Assembly (NCBI GenBank): GCA_002292285.1
Contig: DBBP01000020.1
Span: 43,942 to 107,941, forward strand
From: Proteobacteria bacterium UBA981
GTDB taxonomy: Bacteria; Pseudomonadota; Gammaproteobacteria; Ga0077536
Direction: 5' to 3'
Length of the DNA stretch: 64,000 nt
The translations under genes were made by a program, and so were the position numbers. The notes beneath the pieces were generated by a model. The model was not told where the DNA came from. It saw only the letters and a program-made list of their open reading frames with translations, and searched no databases. This document shows positions 1 to 8,673 of the stretch, piece after piece (positions within the stretch are counted from its first letter, which is position 1; every line of letters starts with the position of its first letter).

Positions 1-852
1 TTGCGTGGCTACATCGAGCAGGCCTGCGCACTTACCGACCGTCCGTTCGCGGTGAATGTTCCGGTGGGGACCGACAAACATGGCAACGTACCTGCGTTTA
101 GCGCGGCCTATGTGGGCGCCGTAGTTGAGGCAGTCAGAGACGCCGAGATCGCAAAGCGCCTGCGTGTTATCACAACCTCAGCTGGCGCACCGGCAGCCGC
201 ACGACAAATGATTGCCGGCAGCGGATTGGTGCATGTCCATAAGGTGGGTGGCACCCGGCAGGCGGTGCGTGCGGCGGCGGACGGAGTCGATATGATTATC
301 GCGTCCGGGTACGAAGCCGGTGGTCATACCCATGCGCGACCGGTGCACACTTTCGTACTCGGCCCCAGTGTTACCGAGGCAGTGGCGTGCCCGGTCATTC
401 TGGCTGGCGGTATCAGGGACGGTCGTGGACTGGCGGCAGCACTAGCGCTCGGCGCAGACGCTGTGGCACTCGGAACGCGCTTTGTTGCCAGCTACGACAA
501 TCCCGACTGGCACGCCGCTTACGCGGAACGGATTATGGCGGCGAGTGAGGGCGACGACATTGTTTTCCAGGCGCTTTACGGACCCTCGCGAGCGCTGCCC
601 AGCGGCGCTCTGGCGGAACTCGCTGATATCGAGGCGGGCGGCAGCATGGACGAGGAACAATTGACCGCTTTCAAAGACAAGCGTCTCATTGCAGCCCAGC
701 GCGACGGCGACATGGACGGTGGTATCCTGCCGGCCGGTCAGATTTCGGGCGCCATCAATGACCTCGTTCATGTCGCTGAATTTGTTCCCGGCATGGTCGC
801 CGAGGCACTCGCAGTGCTAGACCGCCTGGGGACATTGCAGAAGACCGTTTGA
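1..852 (+). CDS. Nitronate monooxygenase / 2-nitropropane dioxygenase-like flavoprotein, 5' end cut by window
   Basis: The family consists of FMN-dependent TIM-barrel enzymes that oxidise alkyl nitronates; relatives include FabK-type enoyl reductases. The reading frame is already open at base 1 and holds 283 residues against roughly 320-350 for the family, so the N-terminal FMN loop is probably outside the window and the TTG at base 1 need not be the start. Visible family signatures are the GYEAGGH segment (about residues 104-110), the PVILAGGI strand (about 130-137) and the phosphate-binding ALGADAVALGTRF segment (about 149-161). It converges on the DUF1330 gene across 190 bases. The true substrate could be any activated carbonyl or nitro compound. 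The family call is firm, the reaction is not. Confidence 0.85.
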   Translation: MRGYIEQACALTDRPFAVNVPVGTDKHGNVPAFSAAYVGAVVEAVRDAEIAKRLRVITTSAGAPAAARQMIAGSGLVHVHKVGGTRQAVRAAADGVDMIIASGYEAGGHTHARPVHTFVLGPSVTEAVACPVILAGGIRDGRGLAAALALGADAVALGTRFVASYDNPDWHAAYAERIMAASEGDDIVFQALYGPSRALPSGALAELADIEAGGSMDEEQLTAFKDKRLIAAQRDGDMDGGILPAGQISGAINDLVHVAEFVPGMVAEALAVLDRLGTLQKTV

Positions 853-1042
853 CGCTTGAGCGAGTCTGGCTGGTGTGCGCTGAGCACAGGTCACCGACAC
901 GGTGTCATCTATGCCGATGCCAAGGTCTGTCAGGTGAAGCAGCCTGGTGACAGGCCGCACTGGTCTGATGCGGCGGACCTCGGGTAGCGAGCTACAGAAG
1001 TATTAGCTCCGGTACGCTAACCCGGCATCCCCGCCTGGGGCG

Positions 1043-1366
1043 CTACGCGTCGCCAAGCCAGGCGCCCAGATCCCAGCCGTCGTAGACCGTCCAGATGTAG
1101 TTACGGGTTGCGCCCTCGCGTAAGGGGTGCAGTTTCGCCGCGTCCGCCGCAGCATAGAACTCATCGAACGCCGACTTATCCGGAAACTCGACAATGATCA
1201 TGTGAGCACGTTCGTTATCGCCTTCGAGCATCGCGAGCGGCGCGTGGGCCGTGACCACCGGGCGGGCACCAAACTTTGCCAGCAGCGGACCCGCCTGGCG
1301 CATGTAGTCGCGGTACTGGTCCTCTTTACCCGGAATCAGGTCGTATAAGTTAAGCACATAGATCAT
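1043..1366 (-). CDS. DUF1330 family protein (dimeric ferredoxin-like fold)
   Basis: A 107-residue protein of the small alpha/beta dimeric-barrel type. The start at 1366 is preferred over an in-frame upstream start because a GGGGAG box lies about six bases before it. The core MIIVEFPDKSAFDEFYAA (about residues 57-74) is the typical DUF1330 pattern of a beta strand followed by 'D...A..FY'. No catalytic residue can be assigned. Such proteins are common beside catabolic genes, and a second member lies at 46368-46658. It is transcribed away from the SDR gene at 1522, so the 155 bases between them probably hold both promoters. Confidence 0.8.
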   Translation of the reverse strand: MIYVLNLYDLIPGKEDQYRDYMRQAGPLLAKFGARPVVTAHAPLAMLEGDNERAHMIIVEFPDKSAFDEFYAAADAAKLHPLREGATRNYIWTVYDGWDLGAWLGDA

Positions 1367-1521
1367 TTTGTCTCCCCTCGCGGTGTCGGCACTTTTAGTG
1401 CGGCGCTCAATTAACGCTGGCAACGGTTAGTCACTGAGCTTACGCCGAATTCCGCTACCGTGAACACGTCTTCATTGGCTGCGTACAATGCCGCGACCAA
1501 CCACACAGTGAGCGGACGACA

Positions 1522-2268
1522 ATGGATTTAGGAATCAAGGGTAAATGCGCGGCGGTTGCCGCCGGATCAGCGGGCTTGGGTCTGGGTGCCGCGAAAGCGC
1601 TCGCAGCCGAGGGTGCTCGAGTAGCAGTGTGCGGCCGCGACGCTGCGCGCTTGCAGGCAGCGCTCGCAGCGATTGGCGGTGACGTCATAGCGATTGAGGG
1701 CGATGTGTCCACGCCGGACGGCGGCCGGGCCTTTGTTGCTGAGGCGGCCGAACGTCTCGGGCAAATCGACATCCTCGTGACGAACGCCGGTGGCCCGCCG
1801 CCTGGTACTTTCGACACCACCCTGCCGGAACACTACAGCGCGGCGCTGGATATGAATTGTCTGTCGATGATTGAAATGTGTCGGGCGGTAATTCCGGCTA
1901 TGCGTGAGCGAGGTTGGGGGCGCGTGTGCGCAATAACCAGCATCGGCGTAAAGCAGCCGATTGGATTTCTACTTGCCAGTTCGGTGGCACGAGCGGGTTA
2001 CACCAGTTTTTTAAAAATCACCGCGCGCGAAGTTGCCCCCGACGGCGTGACCGTCAATTCCTGCCAACCGGGGACTCACTGGACTGACCGGGTCGCCAAA
2101 ATCGCCGCGACCAAAGAAGATGCCGCAAGCAATATTCCGGTCGGTGTGACAGGCGACCCCGATGATTTTGGCGCCGCCGTCGCATTTTTGTGTTCCGAGC
2201 AGGCCAAGTTTATTACCGGAACCGGCTTGCTGGTCGACGGTGGCCAGGCGAGCGGTCTGCTCGACTAG
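1522..2268 (+). CDS. SDR-family oxidoreductase with non-canonical active site
   Basis: A 248-residue Rossmann-fold short-chain dehydrogenase/reductase. The nucleotide loop is AGSAGLGLG (about residues 15-23), a variant of TGxxxGxG, and NAGG follows at about 88-91. The C-terminus has the usual substrate-loop and 'VDGG' ending. The catalytic Tyr-x-x-x-Lys is absent: where it is expected the sequence reads SSVARAGYTSFLK (about 153-165), resembling the SDR branch with 'SN..R' instead of YxxxK. It may therefore use other residues or a different chemistry. The gene converges on the P450 gene with 86 bases between them. The family call is sure; the substrate is unknown. Confidence 0.88.
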   Translation: MDLGIKGKCAAVAAGSAGLGLGAAKALAAEGARVAVCGRDAARLQAALAAIGGDVIAIEGDVSTPDGGRAFVAEAAERLGQIDILVTNAGGPPPGTFDTTLPEHYSAALDMNCLSMIEMCRAVIPAMRERGWGRVCAITSIGVKQPIGFLLASSVARAGYTSFLKITAREVAPDGVTVNSCQPGTHWTDRVAKIAATKEDAASNIPVGVTGDPDDFGAAVAFLCSEQAKFITGTGLLVDGGQASGLLD

Positions 2269-2354
2269 GCGCCCCAGTTGTCGCAGTGGGCATCACCGTC
2301 ACCCGCGCGATGATGCCGACAACGACGCTGACAAAGGCGTATGTGCGGGCGGGG

Positions 2355-3590
2355 TTACGCAGCTTCCTGTCGGGCAATCAGCCTGACTGGCAGATGCTTC
2401 AGGCCACCGACAAAACTCGATTGGATGCGCTCCACGGGACCGGTGATTTCGATGCCTTCGTAGCGTTCCAGCAGTTCTTCCATGGCGATGCGAATCTCGA
2501 TTTTGGCGAGTGGCCCCCCGAGACAAAAATGCGGGCCGGCACCAAAGCCGAGATGCAGATTCGGGTGGCGAGTGATGTCAAACTTGTAGGGCTCATCGAA
2601 CACTGCCTCGTCGCGATTGGCTGACGGGAACCACAGCATCAGCCGTTGACCGGCGGTAATCTTTTGCGCGCCGATTTCGGTGTCCTTTGTCGCTACTCGC
2701 ATCAGCGAAATTACCGGGTCCGACCAGCGCACAAACTCTTCTGCGGCAAGGCGCAATCGTTTCGGATCTTCGCGTAGTAACGCCATCTGGGCAGGGTTCT
2801 GCAAGAGCGCTAGTACGCCGCCGGAGAATGCGTTGCGGGTGGTTTCGAAACCGGCCAGCATCAGCTGCACGCTGTTGTGCGCGACTTCCGACGGCTTCAG
2901 CGGTCCACCGTTAATCTGCGCGTTGCTCAGCTGGGTGATCGGATCGGAATGGGGACAACCCTGACGCGCCGCGTGCTGTTTGAGTCCGTATTCGTAAAGA
3001 AGGCGATAGCCGTACGCGACCGTCTCCGCTGCCGTGCCCCGTTGGTATTCCGGGTCGCTGCCGCCAATAGCCATCTTGCCCCAGCTCAGCATCTCGTCCC
3101 AATCCTCCTCGGGCAGATTCAGAATCTCGCAGATCACCGCCATCGGAATTTTTACCGCGAGGTCGCTGACGAGATCGATCTCGCCGCTGGCAGGTAGTTG
3201 ATCGAATATTTTTCCGACCAGACTTTTCACGCGGATTTCGCTGTCGGCGAGCGCCTTGGGCAGGAACGGTGGCGACATGACTTTGCGGACCGGGCCGTGG
3301 CGCGGCGGATCGATGGTCAACACGTTTTCGCCAACGCCCATGGCGTCTTTGGCAACCTCTGCCATGGCAGGGTCGACTGCAGGCATAACGCCCTCGCGTT
3401 CAGAACTAAACAATTCGGGCTCATTCAGGATGCGTTTCAGATCCGCGTGGCGAAAGATTGACCAGTAGCCGCGCCCGTCCGGGCTGCTCGTCCAGTGGAC
3501 CGGACTGTCGCGGCGCATGGTGTCGAACAATTGATAGAAATCACCGTGCGAAAAGAAGGCGGGGTCGTTCAGTTTTTCGTCGACGTTCAT
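2355..3590 (-). CDS. Cytochrome P450 monooxygenase (copy 1)
   Basis: A soluble bacterial class I P450 of 411 residues that needs a ferredoxin and reductase. The I-helix oxygen-activation motif is AGFETT (246-251, acid Glu249), the K-helix ExxR is E285-F-V-R288, and the haem loop FGAGPHFCLGG holds the proximal Cys356. The ATG at 3590 is chosen with an AGGGTG box upstream; a TTG start 24 bases earlier is less likely. A paralogue of nearly the same length lies at 43292-44530, with the same numbering for all key residues. It lies 98 bases downstream of the EamA transporter gene on the same strand. The sequence style resembles the CYP125/142-type group acting on terpenoid or steroid-like substrates, but the substrate is inference. 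Confidence 0.93.
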   Translation of the reverse strand: MNVDEKLNDPAFFSHGDFYQLFDTMRRDSPVHWTSSPDGRGYWSIFRHADLKRILNEPELFSSEREGVMPAVDPAMAEVAKDAMGVGENVLTIDPPRHGPVRKVMSPPFLPKALADSEIRVKSLVGKIFDQLPASGEIDLVSDLAVKIPMAVICEILNLPEEDWDEMLSWGKMAIGGSDPEYQRGTAAETVAYGYRLLYEYGLKQHAARQGCPHSDPITQLSNAQINGGPLKPSEVAHNSVQLMLAGFETTRNAFSGGVLALLQNPAQMALLREDPKRLRLAAEEFVRWSDPVISLMRVATKDTEIGAQKITAGQRLMLWFPSANRDEAVFDEPYKFDITRHPNLHLGFGAGPHFCLGGPLAKIEIRIAMEELLERYEGIEITGPVERIQSSFVGGLKHLPVRLIARQEAA

Positions 3591-3688
3591 CGTGGCGCAC
3601 CCTGGATGCTGCAATCAGATAGACAGGTTATGCCACATCATCGGCAAATATTCGATAACGCCAGGCGCGCCCGTTGCTCATGCTGGGT

Positions 3689-4603
3689 TCACGGCGGAGT
3701 TAGCGGTGGCCCAAGTTTGGCGCGGTCATGGCCAAGGCGGGTTAACCACCAGGCCGCGGCAAAGATGATGCTGCCACCGAGCCAGGTCCACGCGTCCGGC
3801 AATTCAGCGAACATCAGCCAGCCAAGCACGGCAGCCCAAATCAAACGGGTGAAGTTGAAGGGCATGGCAATCGCGATATCGGTCGCCTGCAGGCCGCGGT
3901 TATAGGTCCGGTGCAAGACCAGGCTGACCGCCCCAATCAGCACGAACAAAGCCCATTGCGCGGGCGACGGATTGGTCCATACGAAGGCCGCCGGGATCAG
4001 CAAAATTCCCGACTGGATCACGAACAACCACGCCGCGACGCTGTCGGGTGGATCTTTGCGCACCATGGTCTTGATCAAAATGGACACCACCGCACCCATA
4101 AAGGCCGACCCCAGCGCATAGGCCATGCCAAGACTAATTTCAGTGAAGCCCGGCCGAATGACGACCATCGCGCCACACAGACCCAAACTGATCGCGAGCC
4201 AGCGTTTAACGCCGATAACTTCACCGAGCAGCAGCCCCGCCAGCGCCGCGCCAATCAGCGGTTGCAGAAAATTGATGGCGGACATGTCCGCGATGGGAAT
4301 GAGTGCGACAGCGGCGAACAATAGTGTGACGTTGACCGAAGAGACTGCTCCGCGCAGCAGGTGGCGGCGAATCTGACTGGTGCGCATGACAGCCGGTCCG
4401 TGCCGAAGCAACCACGGCAACATCAACAGTGCGGCAATGGCGTTGCGCAAGAAGGCGATTTGCAGGACTGGAATGTCAGGCGCCAGATGGCGGCCGATGG
4501 CGATGGAGCCCGCATAACACATGGCCGCCACGGACATCCATACTGCGGCACGCAGCGTTGCAGGGAGCGCCGCGAAGCGCGTAATCAGAAGATTGTTTGA
4601 CAC
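3689..4603 (-). CDS. EamA/DMT-superfamily transporter
   Basis: A 304-residue inner-membrane protein of about ten hydrophobic helices, made of two EamA repeats (about residues 15-145 and 160-290). The usual pattern of short charged loops is visible, including FLRN (about 51-54) in the first repeat. Family members export metabolites, amino acids or small hydrophobic compounds. The start is a GTG at 4603 with only a weak ribosome-binding site. The P450 gene follows 98 bases downstream on the same strand, so the two may be co-transcribed. A second EamA gene is at 27571-28482. Substrate unknown. Confidence 0.88.
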   Translation of the reverse strand: MSNNLLITRFAALPATLRAAVWMSVAAMCYAGSIAIGRHLAPDIPVLQIAFLRNAIAALLMLPWLLRHGPAVMRTSQIRRHLLRGAVSSVNVTLLFAAVALIPIADMSAINFLQPLIGAALAGLLLGEVIGVKRWLAISLGLCGAMVVIRPGFTEISLGMAYALGSAFMGAVVSILIKTMVRKDPPDSVAAWLFVIQSGILLIPAAFVWTNPSPAQWALFVLIGAVSLVLHRTYNRGLQATDIAIAMPFNFTRLIWAAVLGWLMFAELPDAWTWLGGSIIFAAAWWLTRLGHDRAKLGPPLTPP

Positions 4604-5094
4604 CTGTTCACCAACTCAAGCGGTCGCGTTGCGCCCGTAAACGACCGACTAGTTTAGTCATGTCGTGCGGTTGCGCATTGATCAAGGCCCATTCTGTCGA
4701 CGCGATCGGTCCCAGTCCGGGAAGTTCTGACCGCGATCCAACAATGGGCACTGGTTCACGACGCATTTCCAATGCCGCCAGAGCGATCGGGGAATTGCGA
4801 CTTGCACCTGGGCGTTGGCGCGCAGTCTAGCCCAGGACCCGTCAACGGCCATGCCTTGATCTGGGTTGTATGTAGGTGGGGAACTATTGGCAGGTTGTCA
4901 TGAACACTTGGAGAGCAGGGTTCTCCTGGCGACTGAATTGGTTAGAATGCCCGGCTGCCAGCCGCGCTACTCGGCGGCGACGTTGTGATTCAGTTCGAAA
5001 GCGCAGCCCTGAGCCTTGGTCACGTGTATTTTTATGACCGCATTGGCCGGCCAGGTCGGCGCCTCGAACGCTACTCATCGACTCGGAGAAAACT
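4604..5094. other. Intergenic region between divergent transporter and receptor genes
   Basis: This 491-base stretch separates the leftward EamA gene from the rightward TonB-dependent receptor and must hold promoters for both. Open frames within it do not resemble proteins. A GGAGAA ribosome-binding site lies just before the receptor GTG start at 5095. I see no clear repeat, Fur box or riboswitch. Confidence 0.5.
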
Positions 5095-7146
5095 GTGCCT
5101 GCAACACCAGCTGCCGCTTTGCGCTCATTGACCTCAATTCTTTCGCTCTCCTTACTTGTTTCGAACTCTGCGTTCGCGATGGACGAAACCCTCGTCACAG
5201 CCACGCGCGTGACTCGCGACGCATTAACGCTCCCACATGCCGTTGGTATCGTCGAAGCGGACGACATTCAGCGCCGCCAGCTGATTGGTCTCGATGAATC
5301 GATGGGGCGTATTCCGGGCGTTTATTTTTCCAATCGCTACAACTACTCGCGCGATCTACGCATTTCCATTCGCGGCTTCGGCGCGCGCTCAAATTTCGGC
5401 GTGCGTGGCATTAAAGTCTACGTCGATGGCGTCCCTTCAACCGTAGCTGACGGCCAGACTGCGCTCGACGATCTGGATCTGAGTAACGTCGAACGGGTTG
5501 AAGTGATTCGCGGCCCTTCCTCAGCGCTGTATGGCGCTTCCGCTGGCGGCGTCATCAACATTTTCACTCAGGACGGTCCGGAAACGCCTTTCGCAGAAGC
5601 TGGCGTATTGCAGGGCTCCCATGATTTCGATCGATATCAGTTCAAAACCGGTGGGCAGCACGGCAAGCTGAACTATTTCATCAACGGTTCGTACCTTAAT
5701 TTCGATGGCTTCCGCGAGCGCTCTAACGTTGAACACAGCACCGTGAGCGGCAAGTTTCGCTACGATTTCAGTGACGGTTCGACCGGCCAGATGATTATTC
5801 GTGCAACGGATTCGCCGACTGCCGACGACGCCGGCGGCCTGACCGCAGATGAAGTTGCGCTCGATCGCGGCCAGGCCCGCCAGCGCAACGCTGATTTGGA
5901 TAGCGGCGAGACCGTTGAAGATCAGAAGGTCGCGTTTTCCTGGAACAAGACCATGGGCGTTCATCAAATTAGCTTGCGTAATTACTACAACTGGCGTGAT
6001 TTCAGCGCGAAGCTACCGCTGCCGCCATTTGCCGGCACGGGCATCATTCAGTTCGATCGCTTCTTCTTTGGTGGCGGTGCGCAGTACAACAACACCTCGT
6101 CCCTGTTCGGTCACGGCAATCGCTTCACCTTCGGCGTTGATGTCGACTCGCAGAGTGATGAGCGCCAACGCTTTAACAATCTGTCCGGTTCGCGTGGGCC
6201 ACTGGCTTTCGATCAGGAAGAAAAGGCCGACACGGTTGGCGTGTTCATGCAGAACGAGTTTGCGGTGACCGAGCAGGTCAATCTGCAGGCCAGCGTCCGC
6301 TATGACGATGTTGAGTTCGAAATCGAAGATCGCTTCACGGCGAATGGCGATCAGTCTGACACCATCAGCTTCAGCGAAATTAATTACATGTTCGGTGCCG
6401 CCTGGAGTCCAATGCAAGCGCTGAATCTGTACGGCAACTACGCGACCGCGTTTGAAACACCGACTTTTACCGAGTTCGCCAATCCTTCATCGAACGGTAC
6501 GCTCGGCGGTTTCGCCAACGTTGCGCCGCAACGGACCAAGGGCTTCGAGTTTGGCGCCAAGGGCATTTTGTTCGATCGGGTCCGATACGAATTAGCGTAT
6601 TTCGACATGGACATTGAAGATGAAGTGACCGCCGTGACCAATATCGGCGGTCGCGCGTTCTTCAATAACGCTGACACCGAACGTTCGGGCATCGAGTTTG
6701 GTCTGGGTGCGCAGATTCTGGAAGGGCTCGAGTTCAACTTCGCCTACACCTATAACGATTTCGAATTTGATCGTTTCGCGAGCAACCTCGCTGCCGAGGG
6801 GCAAACACTGCCTGGCGTTCCCGAGCACTATCTGTATTTGGAATTCGACTACGTGCACAAATCCGGCGCTTGGGTGAAGTGGGACTGGGCTTACATCGGC
6901 TCGATATTCGCTGACAATGTGAACGCCACCAAGGTTGATAGTTACGATGTCTCCAATCTGGTGTTCGGCTACGACTACAAGGCCGGCAAAATAACGCTGT
7001 CACCCAATTTCGGCATTAATAACCTGTTCGACGAAAGCTATAACCAGGAAATTCGGATTCAGGCATTTGGCGGCCGCTTTTTCGAACCGGCGCCCAAGAT
7101 GAACCTTTTTGGCGGCGTTCGCCTGCGCTACGATTTCGATATCTAG
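5095..7146 (+). CDS. TonB-dependent outer-membrane receptor, PqqU (YncD)-like
   Basis: A 683-residue outer-membrane transporter. The GTG start follows a GGAGAA box. A signal peptide (about residues 1-28, cleavage after SAFA) is followed by the TonB-box-like ETLVTATR, then a plug domain with IRGFGARSNFGVRG and VYVDGVPSTVADGQ (about residues 91-120) and a 22-strand barrel. These plug motifs and several barrel segments (ADDAGGLT, the 'LPG.PEH' stretch and FFEPAPK near the end) match from memory the pattern of E. coli YncD, now PqqU, which imports pyrroloquinoline quinone. PQQ uptake is inference, but a PQQ-type dehydrogenase lies at 15826-17685 and no PQQ biosynthesis gene is visible. The last residues YDFDI do not end in Phe or Trp. 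A hairpin at 7167-7187 follows. Confidence 0.9.
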   Translation: MPATPAAALRSLTSILSLSLLVSNSAFAMDETLVTATRVTRDALTLPHAVGIVEADDIQRRQLIGLDESMGRIPGVYFSNRYNYSRDLRISIRGFGARSNFGVRGIKVYVDGVPSTVADGQTALDDLDLSNVERVEVIRGPSSALYGASAGGVINIFTQDGPETPFAEAGVLQGSHDFDRYQFKTGGQHGKLNYFINGSYLNFDGFRERSNVEHSTVSGKFRYDFSDGSTGQMIIRATDSPTADDAGGLTADEVALDRGQARQRNADLDSGETVEDQKVAFSWNKTMGVHQISLRNYYNWRDFSAKLPLPPFAGTGIIQFDRFFFGGGAQYNNTSSLFGHGNRFTFGVDVDSQSDERQRFNNLSGSRGPLAFDQEEKADTVGVFMQNEFAVTEQVNLQASVRYDDVEFEIEDRFTANGDQSDTISFSEINYMFGAAWSPMQALNLYGNYATAFETPTFTEFANPSSNGTLGGFANVAPQRTKGFEFGAKGILFDRVRYELAYFDMDIEDEVTAVTNIGGRAFFNNADTERSGIEFGLGAQILEGLEFNFAYTYNDFEFDRFASNLAAEGQTLPGVPEHYLYLEFDYVHKSGAWVKWDWAYIGSIFADNVNATKVDSYDVSNLVFGYDYKAGKITLSPNFGINNLFDESYNQEIRIQAFGGRFFEPAPKMNLFGGVRLRYDFDI

Positions 7147-7166
7147 CAGGCTGCTGGCCTACGTAG

Positions 7167-7187
7167 CGAGGCTGCCTTGCAGCCTCG
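7167..7187 (+). terminator. Hairpin downstream of TonB receptor gene
   Basis: CGAGGCTGC pairs perfectly with GCAGCCTCG around a CTT loop, 20 bases after the receptor stop codon. There is no clear T-run, so it is a terminator-like hairpin rather than a proven intrinsic terminator. Confidence 0.5.
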
Positions 7188-7511
7188 TGGCGCGCTCAGC
7201 GCATCATTGCTCGGCGTACCAGGTGTGGGGAGTGCCAATCTCGTTCGCTGAAGTCGGGCCGGTCTCGCGTGGCCCAGCACGCTGGGGGCAAATGCCGCGG
7301 GCACACGCTATCAGCTTACCGTGGTAGCGCACCGGATTGGACTTTTCAGGGCGCACAACTTGAGACTGTCGCACGCGTTTTAAATCCTGCTGCGCACGAT
7401 CTGGGTTTGGCAACGGCCTCGGCGGGTGTGCAATCGGCGTGACGCGGAGTAGTATATTGCGGCGCAGCAAATGACTGCGCGTTGACACTGGGGCTGCAGG
7501 TTTTGAGATTG
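7188..7511. other. Intergenic region upstream of RND operon
   Basis: About 320 bases lie between the receptor hairpin and the efflux adaptor. They presumably hold the efflux promoter. I could not find a convincing -35/-10 pair, operator palindrome or regulator gene. Short open frames here look like chance. Confidence 0.4.
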
Positions 7512-8669
7512 ATGACGTCTTGCTCGCTTTCACGACAATTCACGAGCTTGCTCGTCGTCTGTCTATTGGGTGTCACAACGGGTGCGGCACAGGCTGCAGA
7601 CGAGCCACCACCGCCAAGTGTTTCGGTGTCGCGGCCGGTGGTCAAAAGCATCACCGAATGGGACGAATTTACCGGACGTTTCGTCGCCAAGCATCACGTC
7701 AACGTGCGCGCACGGGTGTCCGGCTATCTTGAATCGGTGCATTTCGAGGAAGGCCAGAACGTCGAAAAGGGGCAGCTCCTGTTCGTCGTCGACAACCGGC
7801 CCTTCACAGCCGAAGTGGAGCAAGCGCGGGCTGAATTGAAAGGTGTCCAGACACAGGCCAAGGCCGCTCAGATTGAATATGAGCGCGGTCAACGGCTCGC
7901 GTCGTCTAAAGCCATGAGCCGCGAGACAATGGAAGAGCGTCTGGCGACGCGCGATGCGGCCGACGCGGGTGTCGCAGGCGCACGGGCAAGTCTGCGCAAC
8001 GCTGAGCTCGATTTGAGCTTCACCGAAGTACGCGCACCGATCTCCGGGCGTAGTTCTGATATCCGCGTCGACGTTGGCAATTTGATTTCTGGCGGCACGG
8101 CGACCTCGACCGTTTTAACCACGGTCGTTTCACTCGACCCGATCGAGCTCGAGATTGAGGCGTCCGAGGCCGAGTTCCTGCGTTATAGCCGGCTCTCACA
8201 GGCGGGTACGCGTCCGTCCTCGCGCGACCAGGCCAATCCGGTCGATGCCCGATTGCTCGACGAAACAGACTGGCTGCACCACGGTGAAATGACCTTTGTC
8301 GACAACGCGATTGATGTGGATAGCGGTACGATGCGTGGCCGCGCTACGTTCCCTAACCCGGATAGATTGCTCCTCCCCGGCATGTTCGCGCGGGTGCGAT
8401 TGTTCGGTGCCGATGCCCATTCGGCGGTTCTGATTCCGGACCAGGCGGTGGTCGCGGATCAGGCCAGTAAGCTGGTGATGGTCGTTGGTTCAGGCAACGT
8501 GATTGAAGCGCGAAAGGTAGTGCTTGGGCCTTTGTTTGAGGGCCTGCGCGTGGTTCGCAGCGGACTGACAGCTGAGGATCGCGTGGTTGTGAATGGCATC
8601 CAGCGCGCCCGCCCCGGCAAGCCGGTCACGCCGAGGGAGGTTAGCATCGCGGGTCCAGCGGCCGACTAA
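7512..8669 (+). CDS. RND efflux periplasmic adaptor (membrane-fusion protein), MexE/AcrA type
   Basis: The adaptor links an inner-membrane RND pump to its outer-membrane channel. The ATG at 7512 gives 385 residues with a signal peptide (about 1-28, ending GAAQA); an in-frame TTG at 7482 is possible and neither has a strong ribosome-binding site. The order is barrel strand WDEFTGRF, lipoyl half-motif VSGYLESVHFEEGQNVEKGQLLF (shown in parts, about residues 70-95), helical hairpin, second lipoyl half RAPISGR, then beta-barrel and membrane-proximal domains. WDEFTGR and the first lipoyl half resemble MexE-like adaptors. The pump gene starts four bases after the stop and the channel gene overlaps the pump gene, so this is a three-gene operon. 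Confidence 0.93.
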   Translation: MTSCSLSRQFTSLLVVCLLGVTTGAAQAADEPPPPSVSVSRPVVKSITEWDEFTGRFVAKHHVNVRARVSGYLESVHFEEGQNVEKGQLLFVVDNRPFTAEVEQARAELKGVQTQAKAAQIEYERGQRLASSKAMSRETMEERLATRDAADAGVAGARASLRNAELDLSFTEVRAPISGRSSDIRVDVGNLISGGTATSTVLTTVVSLDPIELEIEASEAEFLRYSRLSQAGTRPSSRDQANPVDARLLDETDWLHHGEMTFVDNAIDVDSGTMRGRATFPNPDRLLLPGMFARVRLFGADAHSAVLIPDQAVVADQASKLVMVVGSGNVIEARKVVLGPLFEGLRVVRSGLTAEDRVVVNGIQRARPGKPVTPREVSIAGPAAD

Positions 8670-8673
8670 TCCC

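Noticed and set aside
8593..8673. Upstream start at 8593 for the RND pump
   Set aside because: It lies within the adaptor gene, and the ATG at 8674 gives the conserved N-terminus MRLSHFFIDRP.
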